Shown in pieces: positions 1 to 9,057 of a stretch of 43,043 nucleotides of DNA. Made by a program: the position numbers and the translations under genes. The notes beneath the pieces are model-generated. The model was given only the letters and a program-made list of their open reading frames with translations. It searched no databases and was not told where the DNA came from. Origin of the DNA: IMCC26077 sp044344975 (lineage in GTDB: Bacteria; Actinomycetota; Actinomycetes; Nanopelagicales; Nanopelagicaceae); assembly GCA_044344975.1 (NCBI GenBank), contig JBIJBY010000002.1:1-43043 (forward strand). The letters run 5' to 3'. How positions within the stretch are numbered: the stretch's first letter is position 1; each line of letters starts with the position of its first letter.

Positions 1-207
1 GAGTTGCTCGAACGGTTGCCGGTGGCGCTCCGGAAGCGGGTTATTCGTCGGGCGCTGGCGCGCTTGGGGGCGACCCGAATCTCGGCAGAACACCTCGATT
101 GGGTGGAAGCTCTGATTGGCCAATGGCGTGGCCAAGGAGCGGTCGCCCTGCCCGCTGGTGTTACAGCTCGCCGAGAGTCGGGCAGACTAGCGCTCTCACG
201 GGAGTAG
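1..207 (+). CDS. tilS: tRNA(Ile)-lysidine synthase, C-terminal end (partial)
   Basis: Open from the first base to a TAG at 205-207, so only the last 68 codons are present and the start lies outside the window. The fragment is Arg- and Leu-rich with a short helical start (ERLPVALRKRVIRRALARLG), as expected of the tRNA-binding C-terminal part of TilS. TilS lysidinylates C34 of the AUA-reading tRNA-Ile. The call rests mainly on position: tilS-hpt-ftsH-folE is the usual order in actinobacteria. The PP-loop catalytic domain cannot be seen, so sequence alone would not prove the assignment. Confidence 0.72.
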   Translation, partial: ELLERLPVALRKRVIRRALARLGATRISAEHLDWVEALIGQWRGQGAVALPAGVTARRESGRLALSRE

Positions 208-231
208 CAACAGAACGGGAGTGGCGCCACA

Positions 232-783
232 GTGGATCTAGAGCGAGTCAAAGATGACATCACAGAGGTAGTTGCAACGCGCGAGCAAATACAGAATCGA
301 ATCGTTGAGATTGCTACTGCGATATCAAAGGATTATGGCGATCGAGATTTGCTTTTAGTAGGTGTCCTTAAAGGTGCAGTTATGGCAATGGCTGATTTAG
401 CCCGAGCAATGCAGCGACATGTTGAAATGGACTGGATGGCAGTCTCTTCTTACGGTTCAGGTACTAAGTCCAGTGGCGTAGTTCGAATATTGAAGGATCT
501 AGATAGAGATATCACTGGGCGTGAGGTGTTAATTGTTGAAGATATCGTCGACTCTGGATTGACTCTCTCCTGGCTTCAAACCAACCTGCTTTCACGTGGG
601 GCAAAGTCTGTTGAAATCTTCACTGTATTTAGAAAACCTGATGCGGCCAAGGTTCATGTTGATGTGAAATATGTGGGCTTCGATATTCCTCCAGCTTTCG
701 TTGTTGGATATGGATTAGATTTTTCAGAAAAATATCGAAATCTGGATTGCGTAGCAGTACTAGCGCCAAAGATGTATTCATAG
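232..783 (+). CDS. hpt: Hypoxanthine phosphoribosyltransferase
   Basis: A 183-residue purine salvage enzyme that makes IMP or GMP from hypoxanthine or guanine and PRPP. The PRPP-binding loop VLIVEDIVDSGLT lies at residues 99-111 with the two acidic residues typical of the type I PRTase fold. The LVGVLKGA segment near residue 45 is the PPi-loop region of the HPRT family. It starts at GTG 232, preceded by a GGGAG about 10 nt upstream, 24 nt after the tilS stop and 6 nt before ftsH. Cotranscription with both is likely. Length is normal for bacterial Hpt. Confidence 0.95.
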   Translation: MDLERVKDDITEVVATREQIQNRIVEIATAISKDYGDRDLLLVGVLKGAVMAMADLARAMQRHVEMDWMAVSSYGSGTKSSGVVRILKDLDRDITGREVLIVEDIVDSGLTLSWLQTNLLSRGAKSVEIFTVFRKPDAAKVHVDVKYVGFDIPPAFVVGYGLDFSEKYRNLDCVAVLAPKMYS

Positions 784-789
784 TCGATT

Positions 790-2724
790 ATGAAGAAGAA
801 ACGTTTCTTATCGGCGTTTAAGAACCCAATTACTTGGATTCTTCTCGCAGGACTTCTTTTCTTTGGCTACTCTCAAATTTCAAATGCTGGGAGGTCATTT
901 AAAGAGGTCGAAACTCAAACAATCATTGGTGCCATAAAAGCGAGCCAAGTTGATTCAGCTCTCCTGCTAGCACAAGATCAACAAATTCGAGTCGTCCTTA
1001 AGAGCGGTGTAAAGATCTCAGATTCATCGAAATTACAAGCTGCATATCTTGCAAATCAAGAGATAGAGCTCGTGAAAATACTAAGTGAGAATCCTCCACC
1101 TAATAAGTGGAACGTGAAAGTAACCCGGCAGTCACTTCTTGTCTCGCTTCTATTTACGATCGTTCCTTTCGTTTTGATTGCGTTTATATTCTTCTATTTA
1201 ATCTCTCGAGCACAGGGGGGCGGCAGAGCTTTCCAATTTGGTCGATCACGCGCAAAGTTAAATGAGAAAGATAAGCCACAGACCAAATTCTCAGATGTAG
1301 CAGGAGCTGAAGAGGCAATTGAAGAGCTCCGCGAGATTAAAGATTTTCTAGTGGATCCCACTAAATACCAAAAGCTTGGCGCAAAGATTCCAAAAGGAGT
1401 CTTGCTATATGGACCGCCAGGAACAGGCAAGACTCTGCTTGCGCGCGCTGTTGCAGGAGAGGCCAATGTGCCATTTTTCTCAATTTCAGGTTCAGATTTC
1501 GTCGAAATGTTTGTGGGCGTAGGCGCTGCCAGAGTGCGCGATATGTTCACACAAGCAAAAGCGAGCGCTCCAGCAATTGTCTTCGTTGACGAAATTGATG
1601 CCGTTGGTCGCCATCGTGGTGCAGGCATGGGTGGCGGACATGATGAGCGTGAGCAGACTCTCAATCAACTCCTTGTTGAGATGGATGGTTTCGAAGCAAA
1701 TGGTTCAGTCATCATGATTGCGGCAACTAATCGCCCGGATATTTTAGATCCTGCCCTGTTACGTCCTGGTCGTTTCGATCGACAGATTTCAGTTGACCGT
1801 CCTGATTTGAAAGGGCGCGAAGCGATTTTGCAGATTCATGCTCGGAACAAACCTTTGGCAGATGATGTTGATTTATTAAATCTTGCCCGACGCATGCCAG
1901 GCTTTACTGGTGCTGATTTAGCAAATGTGGTTAATGAAGCGGCGCTCCTTACCGCGCGAAAGAATCTCGACGAAATCACTAATGAAGCGTTAGGTGAGTC
2001 GATTGATCGAGTTATGGCTGGACCCCAGAAAGTAAGTCGATTAATGAATGAGAGAGAGCGCTTAATCACTGCTTATCATGAAGGCGGACATGCACTTGTA
2101 GCTCATGCGCTACCCAACACGGATCCAGTCCAGAAAATCACCATCATGCCAAGAGGAAGGGCACTTGGATACACGATGGTTCTTCCTGACGAGGATAAAT
2201 ATTCCAAGTCGCGAAACCAGATGCTTGATGAGTTGGCCTATACCTTAGGAGGTCGTGCTGCTGAGGAGTTGATTTTCCACGATCCAACTACTGGCGCTGC
2301 GAATGATATTGAGAAAGCAACGGCGCTCTCTCGCGCAATGGTTATGGAATATGGATTGAGTGAGCGTATCGGCGCAATAAAACTCGCATCAGTCTCAAGC
2401 GAACCATTTGTCGGCATGAATTATGGCCATCAACGAGATTATTCTGAGGAGATTGCAGGAATCGTCGACGAAGAAGTACGAGAGCTGATTGATAATGCCC
2501 ATCAGGAGGCTTATGAAATCCTCGTAGCTAATCGAGAGACGCTCGATAATCTTGTTTTGGAATTGATGGAGCGTGAGACTCTCGAAAAAGATGAGGTAGC
2601 GAGAATCTTCGCGAAGGTGCAGGAGTGGCCAGCGCGTAAACCTTGGACAGGTTCAAAGGATCGAAAGCCTTCCAAACAACCACCAGTTATCTTCGAGAAA
2701 ACCGAGAAACCAGCTAATGGATGA
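790..2724 (+). CDS. ftsH: ATP-dependent zinc metalloprotease FtsH
   Basis: A membrane-anchored AAA+ protease of 644 residues that degrades misfolded and regulatory membrane proteins. It has a TM helix at about 13-30, a small extracytoplasmic domain, a second TM at about 115-139, then the AAA module with Walker A GPPGTGKT (208-215), Walker B IVFVDEID (263-270) and the second region of homology around 311-330. The M41 peptidase domain has HEGGH at 430-434 and the third zinc ligand Asp at about 506 in AANDIEKA. HEGGH differs from the commoner HEAGH only at a non-ligand position. The gene starts 6 nt after hpt and its 3' end overlaps folE by 8 nt. Confidence 0.98.
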   Translation: MKKKRFLSAFKNPITWILLAGLLFFGYSQISNAGRSFKEVETQTIIGAIKASQVDSALLLAQDQQIRVVLKSGVKISDSSKLQAAYLANQEIELVKILSENPPPNKWNVKVTRQSLLVSLLFTIVPFVLIAFIFFYLISRAQGGGRAFQFGRSRAKLNEKDKPQTKFSDVAGAEEAIEELREIKDFLVDPTKYQKLGAKIPKGVLLYGPPGTGKTLLARAVAGEANVPFFSISGSDFVEMFVGVGAARVRDMFTQAKASAPAIVFVDEIDAVGRHRGAGMGGGHDEREQTLNQLLVEMDGFEANGSVIMIAATNRPDILDPALLRPGRFDRQISVDRPDLKGREAILQIHARNKPLADDVDLLNLARRMPGFTGADLANVVNEAALLTARKNLDEITNEALGESIDRVMAGPQKVSRLMNERERLITAYHEGGHALVAHALPNTDPVQKITIMPRGRALGYTMVLPDEDKYSKSRNQMLDELAYTLGGRAAEELIFHDPTTGAANDIEKATALSRAMVMEYGLSERIGAIKLASVSSEPFVGMNYGHQRDYSEEIAGIVDEEVRELIDNAHQEAYEILVANRETLDNLVLELMERETLEKDEVARIFAKVQEWPARKPWTGSKDRKPSKQPPVIFEKTEKPANG

Positions 2725-3337
2725 GATAACTCCCATCTCTTTCACATCGCCATTCGAAGGTAAAGCTAATGCGCCATTTGATCACGATCGTGCAGAGCGG
2801 GCCATACGAGAATTACTTCTTGCGCTCGGAGAAGATCCCGAACGAGATGGGTTGAAGGATACCCCGGCGCGTGTTGCTCGAGCATTTCGTGAAAACTTTG
2901 CAGGATTATGGATGTCGCCAGAGGAAGTACTAACTACTACCTTTGACGCTGGACACAGAGAATTGATTATTGTCCGTGATATCGAAATTTACTCACATTG
3001 CGAACACCATCTCACTCCGTTTCATGGCCTTGCCCATATTGGTTACATTCCTGGTGAGTCGGGTCGAATAACTGGACTCTCTAAGTTAGCCCGGGTTGTC
3101 GATCTTTTTGCGCGCAGGCCTCAGGTTCAAGAGCGCCTCACCACTCAAATTGCTGATGCGCTTGTCGAGATTCTTGAAGTTGCCGGCGCAATCGTAATTA
3201 TAGATGCCGAGCATTTATGTATGTCGATGCGTGGAGCAAAAAAACCGAAAGCACGGACAACCACAAGTGCAGTTCGTGGCATTCTTCGAGATGCCACTAC
3301 TCGCGCAGAGGCCTTAAGTCTCATTCTTGGTAGGTAG
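2717..3337 (+). CDS. folE: GTP cyclohydrolase I
   Basis: A 206-residue protein that catalyses the first step of folate synthesis, GTP to 7,8-dihydroneopterin triphosphate. The zinc site CEHH is at 95-98, and the DAEHLCMSMRG segment near 165-175 supplies the other zinc Cys and active-site residues. The N-terminal helix carries the usual DTPxRVARA motif (48-56). The ATG lies inside the end of ftsH, an 8-nt overlap that suggests translational coupling. folP follows after 4 nt, making this the first of four consecutive folate genes. Confidence 0.97.
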   Translation: MDEITPISFTSPFEGKANAPFDHDRAERAIRELLLALGEDPERDGLKDTPARVARAFRENFAGLWMSPEEVLTTTFDAGHRELIIVRDIEIYSHCEHHLTPFHGLAHIGYIPGESGRITGLSKLARVVDLFARRPQVQERLTTQIADALVEILEVAGAIVIIDAEHLCMSMRGAKKPKARTTTSAVRGILRDATTRAEALSLILGR

Positions 3338-3341
3338 TTAA

Positions 3342-4142
3342 ATGGCAACCCAAACTTTGGTAATGGGAATCTTGAATGTGACGCCAGATTCATTTGCAGA
3401 TGGCGGTAAATATTTCTCATTACACGATGCGGTTATTCGAGTGGAAGAGATGTTGGCAGAAGAGGTAGATATCATCGATATTGGTGGTGAATCGACTCGT
3501 CCCGGTGCCGAAAGAGTGGCAGAAGAGGATGAGTTGGCGCGGGTGCTACCAGTAGTAAAGGAAGCTCTTGCTCTTGGCGCTACCGTGAGCGTGGATACCA
3601 TGCGGGCAAGCGTCGCAGCGGCTGCGATTGAGATGGGCGCCCATTTCATCAATGATGTGAGTGGTGGATTAGCAGATGCAACGATGGCTAGCGTGATTGC
3701 ACAAAGTAATGTGCGATATATAGCGATGCATTGGCGTGGACATTCTTCGAATATGATGGAAAAAAGTCAGTATCAAGATGTTGTTTCAGATGTTAAGAGT
3801 GAATTAAAAGTACGAATTGATTCTCTTATTTCGGACGGCGTAGCGCATGAGAGATTAATACTTGATCCCGGCATCGGATTTTCGAAGCTACCTGAACAAA
3901 ATTGGGAGTTGCTCCGAGGGATAGATGAATTATCTGAGCTTGGCTTCCCAATTTTGATTGGCGCATCTCGTAAAAGATTTCTTGGTGAAAATCTCAAACC
4001 GGAAGAACGTGAAGGGGCAAGCGTTGCGGTCACCTCATTCTGCGCTTCACAGGGAGTTTGGGCGGTGCGAACTCATTCAGTTCGACCGCACAAAGATGCG
4101 ATAGCACAGGTCGAGAAAGTGAAGATGGTTTTCAATGGATAA
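3342..4142 (+). CDS. folP: Dihydropteroate synthase
   Basis: A 266-residue TIM-barrel enzyme joining 6-hydroxymethyl-dihydropterin pyrophosphate to p-aminobenzoate. It shows the family signatures in order: MGILNVTPDSFADGG at residues 8-22, DIGGESTRPGA around 47-57, a DTM strand near 87, NDVSGG, LDPGIGFSK, and the pterin-binding ASRKRFLG near 209-216. It starts at ATG 3342, 4 nt after folE, and overlaps folB by 8 nt. DHPS is the sulfonamide target; nothing in the visible motifs looks unusual. Confidence 0.97.
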   Translation: MATQTLVMGILNVTPDSFADGGKYFSLHDAVIRVEEMLAEEVDIIDIGGESTRPGAERVAEEDELARVLPVVKEALALGATVSVDTMRASVAAAAIEMGAHFINDVSGGLADATMASVIAQSNVRYIAMHWRGHSSNMMEKSQYQDVVSDVKSELKVRIDSLISDGVAHERLILDPGIGFSKLPEQNWELLRGIDELSELGFPILIGASRKRFLGENLKPEEREGASVAVTSFCASQGVWAVRTHSVRPHKDAIAQVEKVKMVFNG

Positions 4143-4494
4143 AATTGTTATCACGGGAGTTAGAGCTTTTGGTTTTCATGGCGTTCTTCCAAAAGAGCGA
4201 GCCACAGGGCAGGATTTTGTCATTGACTTGGAGCTTTATCTAAATCTCAATGTTGCAATCAAATCTGATGATTTATCAAAGAGTGTTAATTATGCAGAGG
4301 TTGCAGAATTGACTGCAGAGATTATCCAAGGAACACCAGTTAACTTGATTGAAACGCTTGCTGGGAAGATTGCTGAAGTAGTCCTTAAGAAGTATCGACG
4401 CGTGCAGCGGGTGATTGTCACGGTCCACAAACCTCAAGCGCCCATACCGGTAGATTTCCTTGATGTTGCGGTCGTTGTTGAGCGCAAGAGATGA
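4135..4494 (+). CDS. folB: Dihydroneopterin aldolase
   Basis: A 119-residue protein converting 7,8-dihydroneopterin to 6-hydroxymethyl-dihydropterin and glycolaldehyde. The start MDKIVITGVRAFGFHGVLPKE matches the FolB N-terminus, with the conserved Glu in PKE. NYAEV (about 51-55) and the LIETLAGKIA helix are also typical. It overlaps folP by 8 nt and folK by 4 nt (ATGA), consistent with translation from one polycistronic message. Confidence 0.96.
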   Translation: MDKIVITGVRAFGFHGVLPKERATGQDFVIDLELYLNLNVAIKSDDLSKSVNYAEVAELTAEIIQGTPVNLIETLAGKIAEVVLKKYRRVQRVIVTVHKPQAPIPVDFLDVAVVVERKR

Positions 4495-4943
4495 GAGCAG
4501 TTCTCTCGCTTGGCTCGAATCTTGGTGATAGCGAAGCGATTTTGAGTTCTGCAGCAGAAGCGCTAAATGAGGTAGGCGAGGTAGTTGCGCTCTCCAATTT
4601 TTTAATCAATCGTCCAGTAGGTGGTCCGCCGCAACCCGATTACTTGAATGCGATATTGATATTAGAAACGGAGCTAGATCCAGAGGAATTGCTCCGGGTA
4701 TGTCAGGCAATTGAAGGTGTTTTTGGGCGGACCAGAGGCATTAACGATGTTCGCTGGGGCCCACGTACGCTTGATATAGATCTGATCACCTGCGGCGAAC
4801 TCGTTCAAGAAAGTGAACTGTTGACCTTGCCACATCCGCGGGCGGCCGAGCGCTTTTTTGTTCTAGCTCCATGGTTGGAGATTGATGCGCAAGCGCATCT
4901 ACCTGGAGTAGGGCCAGTAGCAGATCTTTTGGCGAACCTGTAA
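4491..4943 (+). CDS. folK: 2-amino-4-hydroxy-6-hydroxymethyldihydropteridine pyrophosphokinase
   Basis: A 150-residue enzyme that transfers pyrophosphate from ATP to 6-hydroxymethyl-dihydropterin, giving the FolP substrate. It starts LSLGSNLGD (family SLGSNLG), contains a central RPVGGPPQPDYLNA segment, and carries the diagnostic GPRTLDIDLI motif with the two Mg-binding Asp residues, followed by LPHPRAAERFFVLAPW. It is the last gene of the fol run. A 51-nt gap separates it from panC. The DUF2520-type gene often found after folK in larger actinobacterial genomes is not present. Confidence 0.96.
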   Translation: MRAVLSLGSNLGDSEAILSSAAEALNEVGEVVALSNFLINRPVGGPPQPDYLNAILILETELDPEELLRVCQAIEGVFGRTRGINDVRWGPRTLDIDLITCGELVQESELLTLPHPRAAERFFVLAPWLEIDAQAHLPGVGPVADLLANL

Positions 4944-4951
4944 GAGCGCGC

Positions 4952-4957
4952 TACGCT
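4952..4957 (+). promoter_or_regulatory. Candidate -10 element for panC
   Basis: TACGCT lies in the 51-nt folK-panC gap, 37 nt before the panC ATG, with a GGAG at about 4985-4988 serving as ribosome binding site. The same hexamer stands at lysS. No clear -35 is seen. This could give the panC-nadB-nadC-coaX run its own leadered transcript, but readthrough from folK is equally possible. Confidence 0.35.
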
Positions 4958-4994
4958 TTAACCGCCTGGTACCCCAAGCGGACTGGAGCCGAAA

Positions 4995-5816
4995 ATGCGA
5001 CATTTAGATGTGATGCGTGAGCCGATTTCAGAGCTCGCGTTCGTCCCAACCATGGGCGCACTTCATGATGGACATCTTGCGTTAATCAAAAAAGCTAAAA
5101 ATTTTGGGAGACAGGTTCTAGTAAGTGTCTATGTCAATCCAACACAATTTGAATCTAGCGCTGACCTTGCAAAGTATCCGAAGACTATTGAACGTGATCT
5201 TGAACTGGCATCGAGCGCGGGTGCTGATTACTTATGGACCCCAGCAGTCGAAGAAATTTATCCGGAAGGTTTAGCAAATGTTGAATTTGTTCCTGCCGGA
5301 GCGTTGGGAGATCTTTATGAGGGCGTGTCGCGTCCTAATCATTTTTCCGGAGTGCTTACCGTCATCAATCGGCTTTTCAAAATAACTTCTCCGAGATACG
5401 CAATCTTCGGTGAGAAAGATTTCCAACAGCTCTTCCTTATCAGAAGATTTGCACGAGAGAGTTTCCCGAATACAGAAATCATTTCAGGAGAGACCGTTCG
5501 TGACGAGAATGGAATAGCGCTCTCCTCTCGAAATAGCCGCTTAAGCAGTGATGAATTAGTGATAGCTCGGGTGTTGCCACGGGCTCAGGAAGTTGTTAAA
5601 GAATCTCATGAATTAGCTTTTATTAGGACAGCTCTAAGAGAAGTATTAGCTAGGCAGAGTGGATTCACTCTCGATTATGCAGAGATTGTCGATCCACTTA
5701 CCCTCCAGCCTGTGTCGAGTAGCTTTATAGGCCAAGTTCAAGTGCTGATTGCCGGGTGGGTAGGATCAGTTCGATTAATTGATAATTTCTCGCATCATGT
5801 AAAGGGGCGCTCATGA
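4995..5816 (+). CDS. panC: Pantothenate synthetase (pantoate--beta-alanine ligase)
   Basis: A 273-residue enzyme that condenses pantoate with beta-alanine via a pantoyl-adenylate. PTMGALHDGH at residues 18-27 is the nucleotide-binding HxGH signature. The later YVNPTQF, GEKDFQQL and SSRNSRLS segments are also family hallmarks. The ATG at 4995 gives a shorter N-terminal lead than in some homologues, but the first beta strand is complete. It overlaps nadB by 4 nt (ATGA). panB and panD, needed for its substrates, are not in the window. Confidence 0.96.
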   Translation: MRHLDVMREPISELAFVPTMGALHDGHLALIKKAKNFGRQVLVSVYVNPTQFESSADLAKYPKTIERDLELASSAGADYLWTPAVEEIYPEGLANVEFVPAGALGDLYEGVSRPNHFSGVLTVINRLFKITSPRYAIFGEKDFQQLFLIRRFARESFPNTEIISGETVRDENGIALSSRNSRLSSDELVIARVLPRAQEVVKESHELAFIRTALREVLARQSGFTLDYAEIVDPLTLQPVSSSFIGQVQVLIAGWVGSVRLIDNFSHHVKGRS

Positions 5817-7432
5817 AACTTCTCGCTCCTCGACCGGGGTGGACTATCACTTCAGATGTAATCATCGTGGGATCAGGAATCGCAGGTTTAACCACCGCGC
5901 TCCAAATCCGCGCATATGGTTATTCAGTTTTACTAGTGACAAAAGCACGCGTTGATGAAGGCTCAACAAAGTGGGCGCAAGGTGGAATTGCAGCCGCGCT
6001 TGGACCTGGTGATTCACCAGCTGAACACGAGGCGGATACTTTGAAAGCTGGCGCGGGTCTCTGTGACCGCAAAGCTGTCCATGCGCTTGTAACAGAGGGT
6101 CCCGAGGCAGTTGCTCGACTTATTGCACGAGGCGCAGTATTTGATCGAGCAGCAAGTGGTGAAATCGCTTTAACTCGTGAAGGTGGCCATTTAAAGAATC
6201 GAATCTTGCACGCTGGCGGTGATGCCACAGGGGCAGAGATTTCGCGTGCGCTACTCGCAGCAGTAACAGACGATCCCGGTATCGAGGTTATTGAGCATGC
6301 TCTTGTGCTCGATGCGCTCAAGAGCGAATCGGGACGAGTATGTGGCGTCACGCTCCATGTCATTGGCGAAGGATCCCGCGATGGCGTTGGTAGAGCCCTT
6401 GCGAAGGCAGTAATTTTAGGTACTGGTGGATTGGGACAAGTTTTCGCCCAAACTACAAATCCCTCTGTATCGACAGGTGATGGTGTTGCGCTCGCATTAC
6501 GCGCTGGAGCAGAAGTTGCCGACGTTGAGTTTATTCAATTCCATCCAACTGTTCTCTATTTAGGTGCGAAGAGTTCAGGACAACAGCCATTGATTAGTGA
6601 AGCCGTCCGTGGTGAAGGCGCAATCCTGCTAAACGACGCTAAAGAACAGTTCATGGCCGAGATTCATCCACTTGCCGATCTTGCCCCACGTGATGTCGTG
6701 GCGAAAGCAATTATGAGCCAAATGCTAAAGAGCGGCGCGCATCATGTTTGGCTCGATGTCGGCAAGGTCCACAATTTCTCAGAACGTTTTCCTAATATTT
6801 ATCAATCCTGTATCGACCATGGCATTAATCCAGATCACGACTTAATTCCAGTCGCACCTGCGGCACACTATGCCTCTGGTGGCGTTCGCGTAGATTTAGC
6901 AGGGCGTTCATCAGTTCCTGGGTTATATGCATGCGGTGAAACAGCATGTACTGGTGTTCACGGTGCGAACCGCTTAGCTTCTAATTCACTTCTGGAAGGA
7001 TTGGTTTTTGCTGCACGGATTGCAGATGATATCCATCTAACTTTGCGGAAATTTAAACAAGAAGAGCCCGTCATGATGTCGAGCGCAGAGTTCTTGATTA
7101 CACCAGAAGCAAGAACCGCAATCGCAAATGCTATGAGTATGGGTGCGGGAGTAATTCGCACGCGCAGCTCCCTCGAGGCAACTGCGCAGTCATTAGAGCA
7201 AATAGGTAAATCTCTGAGCGATAAGCCATGTGTTGAAGCATGGGAAGTGACAAACCTCTTTACCTTGGCAAAAGTTATTGTTGCTTCAGCGCTTATTCGT
7301 GAAGAGACTCGAGGCTCACATTGGCGTGAGGATTTCCCATCTGAGTCTGAAGACTGGTTGAAACGGATAGTTGAACGGATGAATGGAGCAGGAGATTTAT
7401 CCCATCGCTTCGAGGAGGTTGGCCATGATTGA
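5813..7432 (+). CDS. nadB: L-aspartate oxidase
   Basis: A 539-residue flavoprotein that oxidises L-aspartate to iminoaspartate, the first step of de novo NAD synthesis. The N-terminal FAD motif is DVIIVGSGIAGLTTALQ (about 15-31). STKWAQGGIAAAL follows, and the active-site region includes EFIQFHPTVLY and GANRLASNSLLEGLVFA near the FAD-binding end. The C-terminal helical domain is present. It couples to panC by ATGA and overlaps nadC by 8 nt. Its partner quinolinate synthase (nadA) is not in the window. Confidence 0.96.
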   Translation: MKLLAPRPGWTITSDVIIVGSGIAGLTTALQIRAYGYSVLLVTKARVDEGSTKWAQGGIAAALGPGDSPAEHEADTLKAGAGLCDRKAVHALVTEGPEAVARLIARGAVFDRAASGEIALTREGGHLKNRILHAGGDATGAEISRALLAAVTDDPGIEVIEHALVLDALKSESGRVCGVTLHVIGEGSRDGVGRALAKAVILGTGGLGQVFAQTTNPSVSTGDGVALALRAGAEVADVEFIQFHPTVLYLGAKSSGQQPLISEAVRGEGAILLNDAKEQFMAEIHPLADLAPRDVVAKAIMSQMLKSGAHHVWLDVGKVHNFSERFPNIYQSCIDHGINPDHDLIPVAPAAHYASGGVRVDLAGRSSVPGLYACGETACTGVHGANRLASNSLLEGLVFAARIADDIHLTLRKFKQEEPVMMSSAEFLITPEARTAIANAMSMGAGVIRTRSSLEATAQSLEQIGKSLSDKPCVEAWEVTNLFTLAKVIVASALIREETRGSHWREDFPSESEDWLKRIVERMNGAGDLSHRFEEVGHD

Positions 7433-8270
7433 TCGAGAGCTTTTAATGGAGCGAATCGATGCTGCGATTGCGGAAGATTATGTTGGCGCCCTGGATGTCA
7501 CTACCGCCGCGACCATCCCACCCACTCAAAGTTGCATTGCGGAATTCCGAACTCGAAAGCCTGGAGTGATTGCTGGGATTGATATTGCGATAATAGTTAT
7601 AGATCGCGTCTGCACGAGTGGCTATGAAATTCTCTCTCGAATCTCAGATGGAAATCATGTCGGTGCCGATGTAGCAGTGCTCAAAGTTTCTGCGCGCACT
7701 AGGGAGATCCTCGTCGCAGAACGAACAGCCCTAAATTTCCTCTCGAAACTCTCCGGAATTGCTACGACAACTAATACATGGGTCGAAGCAATCTCTGGAA
7801 CAAAGGCAAAGATTCGAGATACCCGAAAAACCACTCCAGGTTGGCGTGATTTAGAGAAATATGCGGTAGTTCATGGCGGTGGAATTAACCATCGGCTCAA
7901 TCTAGCTGAGAGTGCACTCATTAAAGATAACCACATTGCAGCGGTCCATGGCATTACCCCGGCAGTGCATGCTGTAAAGAAGCAATTCCCGGGAATTCTT
8001 ATCGAGGTAGAGATAGATCGTTTAGATCAATTAGAGGAAGCAATAGCTGCAGGTGTAGATGAAGTTTTACTCGACAATATGACGCCAGAGCAATGTCGTG
8101 AAGCTGTACAAATTACAAATGGTCGAGTGAAGTTAGAAGCATCCGGTGGGATTTCTCTAGATCGGGTGCGGTCATATGCTGAAACTGGTGTGGATTACAT
8201 AGCAGTTGGCGCAATTACTCATTCAGCGCCGATTCTCGATATCGGTCTTGATTTAAGCGAGGTTAACTAA
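7425..8270 (+). CDS. nadC: Nicotinate-nucleotide pyrophosphorylase (quinolinate phosphoribosyltransferase)
   Basis: Converts quinolinate and PRPP to nicotinate mononucleotide. A longer open frame begins at 7383, but ATG 7425 is chosen because a strong GAGGAGG (7412-7418) sits 6 nt upstream and it yields the normal length of 281 residues starting MIDRELL. Motifs include ERTALNFLSKLSGIAT, RDTRKTTPGWRDLEKYAV, and VEIDRLDQ/DEVLLDN in the C-terminal barrel. It overlaps nadB by 8 nt and meets coaX at TAATG, so nadB-nadC-coaX are probably cotranslated. Confidence 0.96.
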   Translation: MIDRELLMERIDAAIAEDYVGALDVTTAATIPPTQSCIAEFRTRKPGVIAGIDIAIIVIDRVCTSGYEILSRISDGNHVGADVAVLKVSARTREILVAERTALNFLSKLSGIATTTNTWVEAISGTKAKIRDTRKTTPGWRDLEKYAVVHGGGINHRLNLAESALIKDNHIAAVHGITPAVHAVKKQFPGILIEVEIDRLDQLEEAIAAGVDEVLLDNMTPEQCREAVQITNGRVKLEASGGISLDRVRSYAETGVDYIAVGAITHSAPILDIGLDLSEVN

Positions 8271-9040
8271 TGTTGCTTACGATAGATGTTGGGAATACCA
8301 ACACAGTGCTGGGTATCTTCGACGGCGACGAGATTCTCCATTCGTGGCGAGTGAAGACTGATACTCGAGATACTGCCGATGAGTTGTGGATCAAGTATCG
8401 ATCATTAGTCGAAGATTATGAGATTGACGGTATTTCGCTCTGCTCAACAGTTCCAGCTGTGCTCCGTGAATTACGTACCATGCTTGCTAGACATTATTCC
8501 GATACTCCTTCCACAATATTAGAGCCAGGAATTAAGACGGGCGTACCACTTTTAGTTGATAATCCAAAAGAGATTGGTTCAGATCGAATCGCGAATACTT
8601 TGGCAGCGCATACCTTATTCGGTGATGGCGGCGCAGTGATTGTTGTCGACTTTGGCACATCCACAAATCTCGATGTTGTTTCGATAAAAGGAGAGTTCTT
8701 GGGTGGGGCGCTTGCACCAGGAATTGAAATCTCAGTCGATGCGCTCGCTTCTCGTGCAGCGCAATTGCGGAAGGTGGAGTTAATCAAGCCACGTTCACCA
8801 ATTGGAAAGAACACGGTCGAGGCGCTCCAATCGGGGACTATTTATGGATTTGCAGGACAGGTTGATGGGCTTGTACGTCGCATCAGCGATGAGTTAGCCG
8901 AAGCGAGCGCAGTGAAGATCACAGTTGTTGCCACTGGCGGACTTGCCAGCCTTGTTATTGATGAGTGCGAGACCATTGATTTCCATGAGCCAGACCTCAC
9001 TCTTATTGGTTTGCGACTTGTCCACGAGCGGAACCACTAA
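8270..9040 (+). CDS. coaX: Type III pantothenate kinase
   Basis: A 256-residue ASKHA-fold kinase phosphorylating pantothenate in the first committed step of CoA synthesis. The phosphate-binding DVGNTNT is at 6-12, the mid-protein VVDFGTSTNLDVV strand and the GGALAPGIEIS segment are diagnostic of CoaX, and GNTN-G..D spacing is normal. ATG 8270 shares its A with the nadC stop (TAATG). A short 17-nt gap follows before lysS. CoaX in the same run as panC puts two CoA-pathway steps together. Confidence 0.96.
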   Translation: MLLTIDVGNTNTVLGIFDGDEILHSWRVKTDTRDTADELWIKYRSLVEDYEIDGISLCSTVPAVLRELRTMLARHYSDTPSTILEPGIKTGVPLLVDNPKEIGSDRIANTLAAHTLFGDGGAVIVVDFGTSTNLDVVSIKGEFLGGALAPGIEISVDALASRAAQLRKVELIKPRSPIGKNTVEALQSGTIYGFAGQVDGLVRRISDELAEASAVKITVVATGGLASLVIDECETIDFHEPDLTLIGLRLVHERNH

Positions 9041-9045
9041 GCCGG

Positions 9046-9051
9046 TACGCT
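9046..9051 (+). promoter_or_regulatory. lysS: Leaderless -10 element for lysS
   Basis: TACGCT followed by exactly 6 nt and then the lysS ATG at 9058. With transcription starting about 7 nt after the hexamer, the mRNA would begin at the start codon. There is no Shine-Dalgarno sequence in the 17-nt coaX-lysS gap, which supports the reading. Confidence 0.55.
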
Positions 9052-9057
9052 CTACTC

